Origin: a bacterium | GTDB lineage: Bacteria > Vulcanimicrobiota > Xenobia > RGZZ01 | Length of the DNA: 17,693 nt | Reading direction: 5' to 3' | NCBI GenBank assembly: GCA_021782195.1 | Contig: JAJXVI010000003.1 | Location: 1 to 17,693 of the forward strand | Part shown: piece by piece, positions 1-7,075 of the stretch | Layout: every line of letters starts with the position of its first letter | How positions within the stretch are numbered: position 1 is the stretch's first letter | Translations under genes and position numbers: made by a program | Notes under the pieces: generated by a model | What the model was told of the DNA's origin: nothing | The model's input: the letters and a program-made list of their open reading frames with translations, nothing else | Databases searched by the model: none

Positions 1-2151
1 CACGTCAACGCCGGCCTTGAGTTCCCGTAGGCGCTCCTTGTGCTCGACGCCGAAGCGCTGTTCCTCGTCCACCACGACGAGGCCCAGGTTCTTGAAGTGA
101 ACATCCTTCTGCAACAGGCGATGGGTACCGATGATGATGTCAACCTCACCCTCGGCCGTGGCCCGCAACACCTCGCGCTGAGCGAGCGCGGAACGAAAGC
201 GCGACAGCACTTCGACGCGCACCGGAAAGGGTTCGAGCCGTTCCCGAAAAGTCTGGAAGTGCTGCTGCGCAAGAATTGTGGTTGGAACCAGCACGGCGAC
301 CTGACGACCGTCAAGCACGGCCTTGAACGCCGCGCGAACAGCGACCTCCGTCTTGCCGTACCCGACGTCGCCGCATATCAGCCGGTCCATCGGCGCAGGC
401 CCCTCCATGTCGGCCTTGACCGCGTCAATCGCGCGCTCCTGGTCCGGCGTCTCGTCGTAGGCAAACGCGGCCTCGAGATCCTCCATCCAGGGGCCGTCAG
501 GTGCATAGCTCCAGCCACCGTGCGCCTTGCGGTCCGCGTACAGGGCCAGGAGGCGAAGGGCCATGTCCTTCACCTCCTGGGTGACGGCGCGACGCGTCTT
601 CTGCCACTCGGCACGGCCCAGACGCGAGAGCGCCGGCGGACGGCCTTCCCCGCCCACATACTTGGTGATGGCCTGCATCTGCTCGACCGGCACGAACACG
701 TTGTCCCCGGCCGCATAGCGAAGCTTGAGGTAATCGCGACTCGATCCGATGATGTCGAGCGTCACGACCCCCTCGAACCGCCCGACCCCGTGCGAGACGT
801 GTACCACGGAGTCGCCCACGACCAGATCCTCAACCGCCAGCGTCGAACCACGCTCTGCCGGCTTCTGGAACCGTACGCGACGCGCCAGTCCCAGGATCTC
901 GCGATCGGTCAGGAGACATAAGCCCCCGAAACCGCGGCCGGGGAGCACGCGAAAACCTTCCAGCAACTGTCCGTGCACGATCGCGATGCGGCCGGGCGCG
1001 GGCTCCGTGGCAAGATGCACGGTGGCTGCTCCGCTCAGCGTGGTCACGGAAGCGTGCTCGTCGGCCCTTCCGAGGATATGCCGCAAACGCACGTCGTGAT
1101 GCGTGACCACCACCACCGTCTCCCCGGCCACCGCGCGTTCGAGCGCGTACTGGGCGAAATCTTCCACGCGCGACGCAAACCCCGGCACCCCCTCCGACGC
1201 GACGTGCAGGTCGAGGTCCTCCTCAGTCGTTCCCCACGATGACAGTTCGATACGGGGATGATCACCCAGCAGGTCAAGCGCATCCTTCCAGACGCCCGCT
1301 ACCTGCGCTCCTTCAGAGTGCCACGACGCGCCCAGTCGGCGCCCCTGCAGCGCAGTCTGGGCCGTTCCCGCCAGGTCAGCGCTCATCTCGTCGAGTCGCA
1401 ACTGGAGTCGCGAGGGCTCGTCAAGCACCACCGGTGCGCCCTCGGAGAGATATCCGGTGAGAAACGCGTTTCGTGACTCCTCGCGCATCGGCAGAACCGT
1501 GATGGCGCGCACGGTCGCGGTCGATCGCTGGGTGTCGAGATCGAACGTCCGCAACGATTCCACGGTGTCACCGAAAAACTCCAGGCGCACGGGATCTCCA
1601 GTGGCCGGATAGATATCGAGGACGCCTCCCCTGCGGGAAAACTGCCCACGATGCTCGACCATCACGGTGCGCTCGTACCCGTAGTCAACCAGCCTCGCAA
1701 GGAGCTCGTCGCCGTCAATCTCGTCGTCAACCGCAATCCGACGGGCCTCGCGACGCACATCCTCGGGTGTGGTGGTCTTCTGCATGACCGCCACAATCGA
1801 AGCGATCACGACCCGTGGCCCCGGCGCAGCCTGTCCGGCCAGCATCGCCTCGAGGACCCGCAAGCGGTCCGGGTCGGTCGTCCCCTCGTCGAACCGCGAA
1901 AGCGAGCGCTCAGGAAACACGAACGCGCGCTCCTCGCCCAGCAGAAAGTTAACGTCCTCGGCCAGTCGCTCGGCATCGTCGTGGGTCGCCGTGACCCAGA
2001 GCAGCGAAGAGGAAAGGTGACGGATCACGGTCGACAGCACGAGGGCGCGCGCACTTCCGCGCAACCCTCCAAAACGCCCACCGGCCGGGCTATGAAACAG
2101 TCCAACGAGACGCTGACCGGCTTCGCTGCGCTCGAAATCATCAAATCTCAT
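1..2151 (-). CDS. mfd: Transcription-repair coupling factor Mfd (N-terminal 717 residues, gene runs off the window)
   Basis: Mfd is the cytoplasmic ATP-driven translocase that displaces RNA polymerase stalled at DNA lesions and recruits UvrA for nucleotide excision repair. Seen here: an N-terminal UvrB-like module (about residues 1-330); the RNA-polymerase-interacting domain from about residue 442, beginning DLVVGDSVVHVSHGVG; then the helicase domain with Walker A GDVGYGKT at 594-601, VPTTILAQQH just after, and the Mfd-type DEEQ box at 695-698 followed by RFGVEHKERL. E. coli Mfd has its Walker A about 30 residues later, so the N-terminus is only slightly short. The rest of helicase domain 2 and the TRCF C-terminal domain lie left of base 1. 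I chose the ATG at 2151, which opens MRFDDFERSEAG. No clear Shine-Dalgarno precedes it, and an in-frame GTG five codons upstream behind a G-rich run is an alternative. The gene diverges from the PEP-CTERM gene at 2392. Family assignment is very secure. Confidence 0.97.
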   Translation of the reverse strand, partial: MRFDDFERSEAGQRLVGLFHSPAGGRFGGLRGSARALVLSTVIRHLSSSLLWVTATHDDAERLAEDVNFLLGEERAFVFPERSLSRFDEGTTDPDRLRVLEAMLAGQAAPGPRVVIASIVAVMQKTTTPEDVRREARRIAVDDEIDGDELLARLVDYGYERTVMVEHRGQFSRRGGVLDIYPATGDPVRLEFFGDTVESLRTFDLDTQRSTATVRAITVLPMREESRNAFLTGYLSEGAPVVLDEPSRLQLRLDEMSADLAGTAQTALQGRRLGASWHSEGAQVAGVWKDALDLLGDHPRIELSSWGTTEEDLDLHVASEGVPGFASRVEDFAQYALERAVAGETVVVVTHHDVRLRHILGRADEHASVTTLSGAATVHLATEPAPGRIAIVHGQLLEGFRVLPGRGFGGLCLLTDREILGLARRVRFQKPAERGSTLAVEDLVVGDSVVHVSHGVGRFEGVVTLDIIGSSRDYLKLRYAAGDNVFVPVEQMQAITKYVGGEGRPPALSRLGRAEWQKTRRAVTQEVKDMALRLLALYADRKAHGGWSYAPDGPWMEDLEAAFAYDETPDQERAIDAVKADMEGPAPMDRLICGDVGYGKTEVAVRAAFKAVLDGRQVAVLVPTTILAQQHFQTFRERLEPFPVRVEVLSRFRSALAQREVLRATAEGEVDIIIGTHRLLQKDVHFKNLGLVVVDEEQRFGVEHKERLRELKAGVDV

Positions 2152-2311
2152 GAATCGCAGGCGCACTTGGCGCCCGCCCCCCCCATTTTCCTGCACAGGC
2201 GCGTCACAGCCCACCCGCATCGAGCGCGTGGCGGGACCCGCAGCCAACAGTTGAGATAAAATATTTCATCATTGTCACACTTCCACGCCCGGACGCTCGC
2301 AACGGATGGAG

Positions 2312-2317
2312 TATAAT
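2312..2317 (+). promoter_or_regulatory. Candidate -10 box (TATAAT)
   Basis: A perfect TATAAT lies 75 nt before the preferred start of the PEP-CTERM gene at 2392, in the mfd/PEP-CTERM divergent spacer. No good -35 is visible 16-18 nt upstream (the sequence there is GC-rich). An AT-rich stretch at about 2254-2275 could help as an upstream element or serve mfd on the other strand. The call rests on the hexamer alone. Confidence 0.35.
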
Positions 2318-2391
2318 ACGTGATATGACTGGGACCGGCGTTCGTGGCCTGACCGATGCCGTCCAAGCCTCGAAGGAGCGTCCCCTCCCCA

Positions 2392-3075
2392 ATGCGCAGA
2401 AGCCTGCATCTCGTGATTGTTCTCTGGCTGGCCACCGCGCTCGCAGCCCACGCAACGCCGGTCGTCACCGAAATCACGAACTTCACCAAGAACGACACGC
2501 AAGCAGGCACCTATTCCGGGTGGACGGGCAACATCCCGATCGGGCAGTTCACGGCCCCGACCACCTGGGCCACGCCGTTCGACATCAGCGCAAACACCAG
2601 CGGCAACACGGTCTTTACACCCACCATCAACAGTACCTACACCGTGAACATCGGAATCGCCAACGTCACCACCGTCTATACGATGCTGCAGGGTTACAAC
2701 CTTGGTGCACTCACATCATCTGCCGGAAGCATCGAGTTCTTCGGCTCCGCGGGCGCGACCGAGACCTTTGCCCTGACGGGCGAGTACAACATCCGCGGAC
2801 TCAACCCCGGCACCGCATCGGCGCTCGATGCATCCGTCGCCCAGAACGTCTGGACATCCAGCAGCGGCTCCCTTCTCGACGAGCAGATGTTCGCTCTTTC
2901 CTCGGCTTTCGCCACCCAGACCCTCACCGATTTCGTCGTGACCAGCAACTCCGTGTCCTACAACGTGCTGAGCGGCGTCACGGTGAACTCGCTTCCGTTG
3001 CCCGAGTCGTCACTGCCCGCCTGTCTCGCCCTGCTCGCCGTCGCGTCGATGGGAGCGCTCGTCAGGGCCCGATGA
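2392..3075 (+). CDS. Exported PEP-CTERM-type protein of unknown function
   Basis: A 227-residue protein with a Sec signal peptide (MRRSLHLVIVLWLATALAAHA, likely cut after AHA at 19-21). A Thr/Ser/Asn-rich body of beta character follows, including NSTYTVNIGIANVTTVYTML at about 80-99. The C-terminus has the tripartite exosortase signal: a Pro-Glu motif (LPLPESS, PE at 204-205), a hydrophobic span at about 208-223 and a short basic end (RAR). The motif is PE-S-S rather than the usual V-P-E-P. Such proteins are carried across the inner membrane, processed by exosortase, and end up at the surface or in exopolysaccharide. No catalytic motif is recognised. The start at 2392 gives a clean signal peptide, with AAGGAG 13 nt upstream (rather far). 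An in-frame ATG at 2356 would add 12 residues and has no ribosome site. No exosortase gene is in the window. The last 14 bases overlap the 3' end of the convergent gene. Confidence 0.82.
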   Translation: MRRSLHLVIVLWLATALAAHATPVVTEITNFTKNDTQAGTYSGWTGNIPIGQFTAPTTWATPFDISANTSGNTVFTPTINSTYTVNIGIANVTTVYTMLQGYNLGALTSSAGSIEFFGSAGATETFALTGEYNIRGLNPGTASALDASVAQNVWTSSSGSLLDEQMFALSSAFATQTLTDFVVTSNSVSYNVLSGVTVNSLPLPESSLPACLALLAVASMGALVRAR

Positions 3076-4888
3076 CTTTTCGACCGGTGTGGTCCACGTA
3101 GCCCTCGAACGCGGGGCTCCAGACCGACTGCGGCAGTTTCTGGAACGCCTGGCGGGCCCACAGCAGCGAACGCGCACCCGGCTTGAAGTGCCCTGAAGCG
3201 TTGTCGATGCGAAGGATCCGTCCCTTCCCGTCAAACGTGACCATCCCCGCCGCGCGCACCCTCGGATCGCGCCCTCCGACGAGCCCCGCGTGCGAGATTC
3301 GGATTCGTCCACGCCGCGCCATGGTGATACCCCCGTCCTCGTCGACCACGTACATCAGGGCGCTCCCGTGCGGCGCGTGGGTGCCCCCAGGCACGCAGAT
3401 CCGTCCCTGCTCCGTCAACCCCTCTTCCGCCGAGATGCGTCGAACGCGGTCCGCCCGTGGTGCGACGTAGGCGCCGTCGCGCACGGTGATGCGCCGTTCC
3501 AGGCGGCCGGGGTCGCCTGGCGGAACCGGCAATCGCAGCTCATCACTCGCAACGTTGGAGGTCCGCACGTCAAGTTCCAGCATCCGGCGATCGACGTGGT
3601 GCAGGCCCTTCCAGGCGCTCTCCGTGCGTCGAACGGCTCGGCCCGTGACGTCGCGCACGGCTTCCACGGCCCTACCACGCGCGCTCGGATCAAGCACGAC
3701 CCGCCGCACCGCGCCGCCCGTGACCGCCCGTTGAACGTCCTGCCAGGTCGACGCCGCGGGCGCGAGTCCGCACGCCAGTTGCACGCCGTCCGCAAGCCCC
3801 GCGTCCTCGTCTCGATCCGTGGCCTCCGAGAGCGCCCGCTCGTCGCCCTGCGCGTATCCAAACGTCTCGGTCGTGCGATTGTCCGCGTAGCCTTGCGCAA
3901 GCCCCAGCGATCGCCCGCAGTCCTCGGCCAGCGGCGCAAGCATGAGCGTCGCCCAGCTCCGCACGCTCTCGAACCCTTCCTGCGACGGGGCGTAGGCGGT
4001 TCCGCAGCACAGCTCGCGCCGGATCTCGGCCCCGGCCGCCTGGATGCGTGGATTCGAACGAACCGCGGCGTACCGCTGCGCCGCGCTGCGAGGCTCCAGG
4101 TGCATGACCACGGGCGTTCCGTCGGGCGCCGTCCCCACGCGCGGATTGAGGGGATCGCGGGGGGCAAGCCCGGCCACGCCGCGCACCAGCGGGTTCTCGA
4201 TGTCGGCGTCCCCGCCTCCAAGGAACTCCCCCGCAAGGCCGGCCGCTTCGCGCGTGGAAAGATCGACCGACTCCCGGGTGAACGCCGCTCCCGGCCGGAG
4301 CGCGTACACGCCAGGGACGTTCGCGACAACCGGGTGCCAGAGCCCTTCCGAGTCGACGCGTAGCGGCGGACAGCCTTCCGCCACCGGCCGTGTCCCCCAG
4401 CTTGCGGGAAACTCGGGACGCGCCCACGGAGATGGATTCGCGCTCGTGCGGACGGGCGTGTGGGACCCGTGGGCGCCCCCGGGTTTGCGCGTGTCGTGGG
4501 GCGCAGGGGAAGGTCGGGGCGCGAGCTGGGGACGACGGCGGGCCTGCGCGAGAAAGCGCTGCTGGCGTTCAAACTCTTCGTGGTCGTGGTCGCCGCCTGT
4601 CGCACGGCAGTCGTCTGGCGTCAGGCGCTCGAAAGGCGAGGGGAATTCCTCGTGGAGATGAGCGCCTGGCTTCACGCAAGCGCCATCAGCAGGGAACGGC
4701 AGGCAACTTTCCCCACGCGAAAGACGGGCGGTGGCGAGACGCGACATCTGCGGCCTGCTCCCACGTTCCGGTGCGTGCGAAGAATGGCTGTCGCTCTTCT
4801 GCGCCGAAGCGCGACCCTGGCCAGCAGTTCCCGCTCGGTCGGCAGCACGTCCGGCGTGATGGGGTCGCTTTGCTCGCAATGCGTCCAT
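3062..4888 (-). CDS. 608-residue modular protein, disordered N-terminus plus small conserved C-terminal domain; function unknown
   Basis: The start is well supported: GGAGG at 4897-4901 sits 8 nt before the ATG. Residues 1 to about 175 are rich in Arg, Pro, His, Ala and Ser and look disordered, with no signal peptide or membrane span. Residues 178 to about 420 look like a folded region I do not recognise, including a Cys pair at 294-295 (ELCCGTAYAP) and ETFGYAQGDERALSEATDRD at 341-360. The last 100 residues form a compact domain with ISHAGLVGG (531-539), AAGMVTFDGKG (546-556) and IDNASGHFKPG (561-571). The spacing His-Ser/Ala-x-Leu-x-Gly-Gly ... Ala-Ala-Gly ... Asp-Gly ... Ser-Gly-His-Phe/Tyr-x-Pro recalls, from memory, the C-terminal half of plant IQM proteins and related bacterial and fungal proteins. 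A variable N-terminus with a conserved C-terminal module is also typical of delivered effectors or toxins, but I see no delivery domain or immunity gene. Two shorter reading frames inside it, at 3415-4605 and 3690-4427, are shadows. Confidence 0.82.
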   Translation of the reverse strand: MDALRAKRPHHAGRAADRAGTAGQGRASAQKSDSHSSHAPERGSRPQMSRLATARLSRGESCLPFPADGACVKPGAHLHEEFPSPFERLTPDDCRATGGDHDHEEFERQQRFLAQARRRPQLAPRPSPAPHDTRKPGGAHGSHTPVRTSANPSPWARPEFPASWGTRPVAEGCPPLRVDSEGLWHPVVANVPGVYALRPGAAFTRESVDLSTREAAGLAGEFLGGGDADIENPLVRGVAGLAPRDPLNPRVGTAPDGTPVVMHLEPRSAAQRYAAVRSNPRIQAAGAEIRRELCCGTAYAPSQEGFESVRSWATLMLAPLAEDCGRSLGLAQGYADNRTTETFGYAQGDERALSEATDRDEDAGLADGVQLACGLAPAASTWQDVQRAVTGGAVRRVVLDPSARGRAVEAVRDVTGRAVRRTESAWKGLHHVDRRMLELDVRTSNVASDELRLPVPPGDPGRLERRITVRDGAYVAPRADRVRRISAEEGLTEQGRICVPGGTHAPHGSALMYVVDEDGGITMARRGRIRISHAGLVGGRDPRVRAAGMVTFDGKGRILRIDNASGHFKPGARSLLWARQAFQKLPQSVWSPAFEGYVDHTGRKVIGP

Positions 4889-5049
4889 GTGTCGTTCCTC
4901 CTCGAGATGGCCGTGACATCGCGCGGCAGGGAGTTGCGGGGAAACCGTCGGAGCGGGTCACGGGCTGTTCGCGTGCCTTCCGCAGCGTGATGCAGGTCGA
5001 AAGGCCCACGCCACCATGGTAGGCGACGCGTCGAAACGTGCTGGCTCGA

Positions 5050-5102
5050 TTACGTGAACATTGCGTAAAGCGATTGTGAACACGGCGCGCGGTTTGTAAA
5101 CA
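5050..5102. promoter_or_regulatory. Candidate operator array: three GTRAACA motifs
   Basis: GTGAACA occurs at 5054-5060 and 5076-5082, and GTAAACA at 5096-5102, all in the same orientation. The spacings of 22 and 20 bp correspond to about two helical turns each, so the motifs fall on one face of the DNA. The first also sits inside an inverted repeat, TTACG (5050-5054) and CGTAA (5064-5068). The stretch is AT-richer than its surroundings. The regulator is unknown, and the array could serve either flanking gene. Confidence 0.35.
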
Positions 5103-5200
5103 ACGTCGTCGAGATTGCGCGCGAAAGGGCGGGCCCGATCCCCCGTGACGGGCTTGCGCCGCACCCCACAACGCACAGTGTGTGATAAACTGGCGAGCCA

Positions 5201-5286
5201 TCCGTCCCCACAGCGTGAAGGCGCGAGATGTCCTGTATCCCAGCAGGCAGGTAACGCTCCGTCCGTCCCCACAGCCTGAAGGCGCG
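5201..5286. repeat. Direct repeat, 25 bp (24 of 25 identical), period 61 bp
   Basis: Copies lie at 5201-5225 and 5262-5286. Both read TCCGTCCCCACAGC, then one differing base (G or C), then TGAAGGCGCG. They are separated by 36 unrelated bases. There is no third copy 61 bp to either side. The second copy also forms the left arm of the hairpin at 5275-5308, while the first has no partner arm. Confidence 0.7.
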
Positions 5287-5308
5287 GAACATTCCCCGCC
5301 CCTTCAGG
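5275..5308 (+). promoter_or_regulatory. Hairpin in the acyltransferase leader
   Basis: CCTGAAGG (5275-5282) pairs with CCTTCAGG (5301-5308). After one C/C mismatch, GCGG (5284-5287) pairs with CCGC (5296-5299), closing an 8-nt loop. It lies about 140 nt before the TTG start. There is no U-tract, so it is either a non-canonical terminator or attenuator, or simply a stable leader structure. Confidence 0.4.
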
Positions 5309-5379
5309 AGCGCGACCAGCGGAAAGGGGGGCGCGGCGAGCGGGGCGAAATCCCGAGTACGGGTGTGGACCCTTGCAAT

Positions 5380-5415
5380 GTGCCCGTGCCCGGGACCAGG
5401 ACCAGGACCAGGCCC
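5380..5415. repeat. Imperfect hexanucleotide tandem repeat
   Basis: Six consecutive hexamers are read here: GTGCCC, GTGCCC, GGGACC, AGGACC, AGGACC, AGGCCC. The tract ends 33 nt before the TTG start of the acyltransferase gene. A second, longer hexamer tract lies at the other end of that gene. Confidence 0.7.
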
Positions 5416-5435
5416 GCGAGCAAGCATTGCCTCAC

Positions 5436-5440
5436 GGAGG
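5436..5440 (+). promoter_or_regulatory. Shine-Dalgarno GGAGG that fixes a TTG start
   Basis: GGAGG is followed by 8 nt and then TTG at 5449, in frame with the acyltransferase. No other start codon in this frame has comparable spacing; the next, a GTG, is 20 nt away. Confidence 0.75.
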
Positions 5441-5448
5441 AAACGCCT

Positions 5449-6210
5449 TTGGACCCCACAGTGCCCGACCCCCCGGCAGGCGAAAGTGCCCCCCGCCCCT
5501 CAAAGGGTCGCGTCAATGAGGCGCCACCCCGTTTCCCTGAATGGCCCTTCCACGCCCTGGCCTGCTTCGTGCGCCGCCTCACGCACATTGTCGTATTCTT
5601 TCCAATCCTTCGTTTTCTCAACCCGCTCTACGTGCACGGACGAGAAAACATCGACTCCGAGCCCGGACCGTACATCTTCGTGGCCAACCACTCGAGCCAC
5701 TTTGACACCCCTGCCCTGATGCGCGCGATGCCCTCGGAGATTCGTCACAGGATGACCGCTGCGGCCGCGGCCGATTACTTCTTCACCAGCTGGATCCGCG
5801 GGTTCATCGCCTGTCTCGTCTGCAACGCGTTTCCGTTTCCACGCAAAGGGCGCGGCGGAATCGACCGGGCGCGCTGGCTGCTCGACAACGGATGGCACAT
5901 CATGCTGTACCCGGAAGGCACGCGATCGCTCGACGGCACAATCAAACCGTTTCGTCCTGGCGTGGGGGTGATCGCGGTGGAAAGTGGCGCGACCGTGGTA
6001 CCGGTGGCGCTGCTCGGGATGCGACGCGTGCTCCCGAAAGGACGTCCGCTCCCTCGACGCGCCTCGGTGGAACTGCGTATCGGCCCTCCGATGCGGTTCG
6101 CGTCGACCGACGACCCGATAGCCGTCACCCGCCTCATCGAAGAAACCGTGCGTGCACTGGCCGCCCCCGACGGAATCGAACTTGCACGCGGACGCGTGCG
6201 CAAGCGCTGA
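5449..6210 (+). CDS. PlsC-like 1-acylglycerol-3-phosphate acyltransferase family protein
   Basis: Enzymes of this family move an acyl chain from acyl-ACP or acyl-CoA to lysophosphatidic acid or a related acceptor at the inner membrane. The 253-residue protein has a short hydrophobic N-terminal span (about 46-60, THIVVFFPILRFLNPLYV). It has the catalytic motif HSSHFD (H81 and D86, the HX4D pair), the phosphate-binding block YPEGTRS (154-160) and VVPVAL (183-188). All motifs are intact, and the length is normal for a PlsC-type enzyme. The start is TTG at 5449, chosen for the GGAGG 8 nt upstream. An open frame to 5182 would add 89 low-complexity residues. The acceptor cannot be told from sequence: it could be phospholipid synthesis or acylation of another lipid. 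The C-terminus ARGRVRKR is encoded by a hexamer repeat that continues past the stop. Confidence 0.92.
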   Translation: MDPTVPDPPAGESAPRPSKGRVNEAPPRFPEWPFHALACFVRRLTHIVVFFPILRFLNPLYVHGRENIDSEPGPYIFVANHSSHFDTPALMRAMPSEIRHRMTAAAAADYFFTSWIRGFIACLVCNAFPFPRKGRGGIDRARWLLDNGWHIMLYPEGTRSLDGTIKPFRPGVGVIAVESGATVVPVALLGMRRVLPKGRPLPRRASVELRIGPPMRFASTDDPIAVTRLIEETVRALAAPDGIELARGRVRKR

Positions 6211-6276
6211 TGCAAACGCAAACGCGGTCGCAAACGGTGACGCGGACGCGGACGCAAACGGTGACGCGAGCGGCGC
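6187..6276. repeat. Imperfect hexanucleotide tandem repeat spanning the acyltransferase stop codon
   Basis: Fifteen hexamers in register, mostly variants of CGCGGA, CGCAAA and CGGTGA. There is a 24-bp higher-order period: the 16-mer CGCAAACGGTGACGCG occurs at 6229-6244 and 6253-6268. The gene's TGA (6208-6210) is part of hexamer four. Continuing in frame after the stop gives nine mostly basic residues, CKRKRGRKR, and then another TGA. Confidence 0.8.
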
Positions 6277-6308
6277 ACGTTTCGCGCAACCTCGCGTGAG
6301 AAGCGCCG

Positions 6309-6342
6309 CTCGGGGAGCACGATGAGTGCCTCACGCCCCGAG
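6309..6342 (+). terminator. Candidate terminator hairpin after the acyltransferase gene
   Basis: CTCGGGG (6309-6315) pairs with CCCCGAG (6336-6342). Inside the loop, GCAC (6317-6320) pairs with GTGC (6326-6329). It lies about 100 nt after the acyltransferase stop. No T-tract follows, so function as an intrinsic terminator is uncertain. Confidence 0.3.
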
Positions 6343-6693
6343 TTCCCGTGGGCTCGGAGTCACGAGAAATCGCGTGCGCTCAGGCGTGTGGCACGGGTCC
6401 GGTCTGTCTATCGTGGGTCCCCGAGTTTACCGCGATTCTCGGTCGTTCAGCCTGTTTTCGACAGTTGGCCCGCGCATTTTTTCTTGCGCAACTCTGTTGC
6501 CGGTCGGCTTGCAGCGAGAGGCCAGGTCTTCCCGTCAAACACGCGCTGTCCCCACTCCGTGTGGTTGTCGATGCCGCCGCTCACTTTCGGGCTCGTGGTT
6601 TCTCTCAGTCGCGTGAAGAGAAACTTCTCGGGTCAGCGGGAAAGACTTGAGCCTATCCAACAATTTGATGCACAGTTGGTGGGCCCAGTATGA

Positions 6694-6801
6694 CGCCTCT
6701 CCAGGGGCGGGAATAGAAGCGGTTTATGGCAGCAGGGCTGCATCCTGATTGCTGGCGCCACAGCGCGCCTCTCCAGGGGCGGGAATAGAAGCGGTTTATG
6801 G
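6694..6801. CRISPR. CRISPR-like minimal array: two identical 36-bp repeats around one 36-bp spacer
   Basis: Perfect copies at 6694-6729 and 6766-6801 begin CGCCTCTCCAGGGGCGGG and end GAAGCGGTTTATGG. The 36 bases between them (6730-6765) resemble neither flank. The repeat contains a near-complete hairpin (CGCCTCT against AGGGGCG, with one G-T pair). Read on the minus strand it has a CGCTTCTATTCCCGCC block before the hairpin, which recalls known CRISPR repeat families (from memory). At exactly one period to the left (about 6622-6657) there is a weak, gapped resemblance that could be a decayed repeat. No cas gene is in the window, and one spacer is the minimum, so a chance or unrelated duplication remains possible. 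Confidence 0.45.
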
Positions 6802-7075
6802 GGCGCTTCCCCTTCAACTCCGTACCGTGGATAGCAGTGACCAGAGGGAGTGCTTCTCAGAGCGACAGGCCAGGAAGCGGCTTGACACATTCTGCCTCTC
6901 GCCTTTGCGTCTCTGGTTACGTGACAATTTTGCACTCCGCAGCCCGAGACGGCGGCCGGAATCGCGGCAGGACGGTTCCAACAAGAGGGGACGGCTCCCG
7001 GCGATCGACACCCTGCCTCTGTCTCGTCCGAAAGACGTCCGGATTCTCCGTAACGCAGACCTCAGGGGAGCCCGG

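Larger units (their letters stand above)
4889..5448. other. 560-nt divergent spacer with several regulatory-looking elements
   Basis: This gene-free stretch separates the 608-residue protein (leftward) from the acyltransferase (rightward). It holds, in order: the ribosome site of the leftward gene; three GTRAACA motifs (5054-5102); a pair of 25-bp direct repeats 61 bp apart (5201-5286); a hairpin (5275-5308); a hexamer-repeat tract (5380-5415); and the ribosome site of the TTG start (5436-5440). The open frame that runs through it from 5182 into the acyltransferase reads as low-complexity Arg/Pro/Gly sequence and is not needed for the enzyme, so I treat it as untranslated. Confidence 0.6.
6211..7075. 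other. 865-nt gene-free region
   Basis: No reading frame here has a convincing start, domain or codon bias. The short open frames at 6322-6693 and 6749-7342 look like chance frames in GC-rich DNA. It contains the tail of the hexamer tract, a nested hairpin at 6309-6342, and the CRISPR-like 36-bp repeat pair at 6694-6801. The remaining bases show nothing I can interpret. Confidence 0.6.

Noticed and set aside
40..921. 293-residue plus-strand frame
   Set aside because: It is antisense to mfd, whose minus-strand translation carries all expected motifs.
2177..2184. Run of eight C just upstream of mfd as a phase-variation tract
   Set aside because: It lies outside the preferred coding start, mfd is a housekeeping gene, and no promoter elements frame it.
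3290..4363. 357-residue plus-strand frame
   Set aside because: It is antisense to the 608-residue protein, which has a well-placed ribosome site and more protein-like composition.
6322..6693. Three overlapping plus-strand frames of about 100-120 residues
   Set aside because: All three frames are open together, none has a ribosome site or domain, and codon use is not gene-like.
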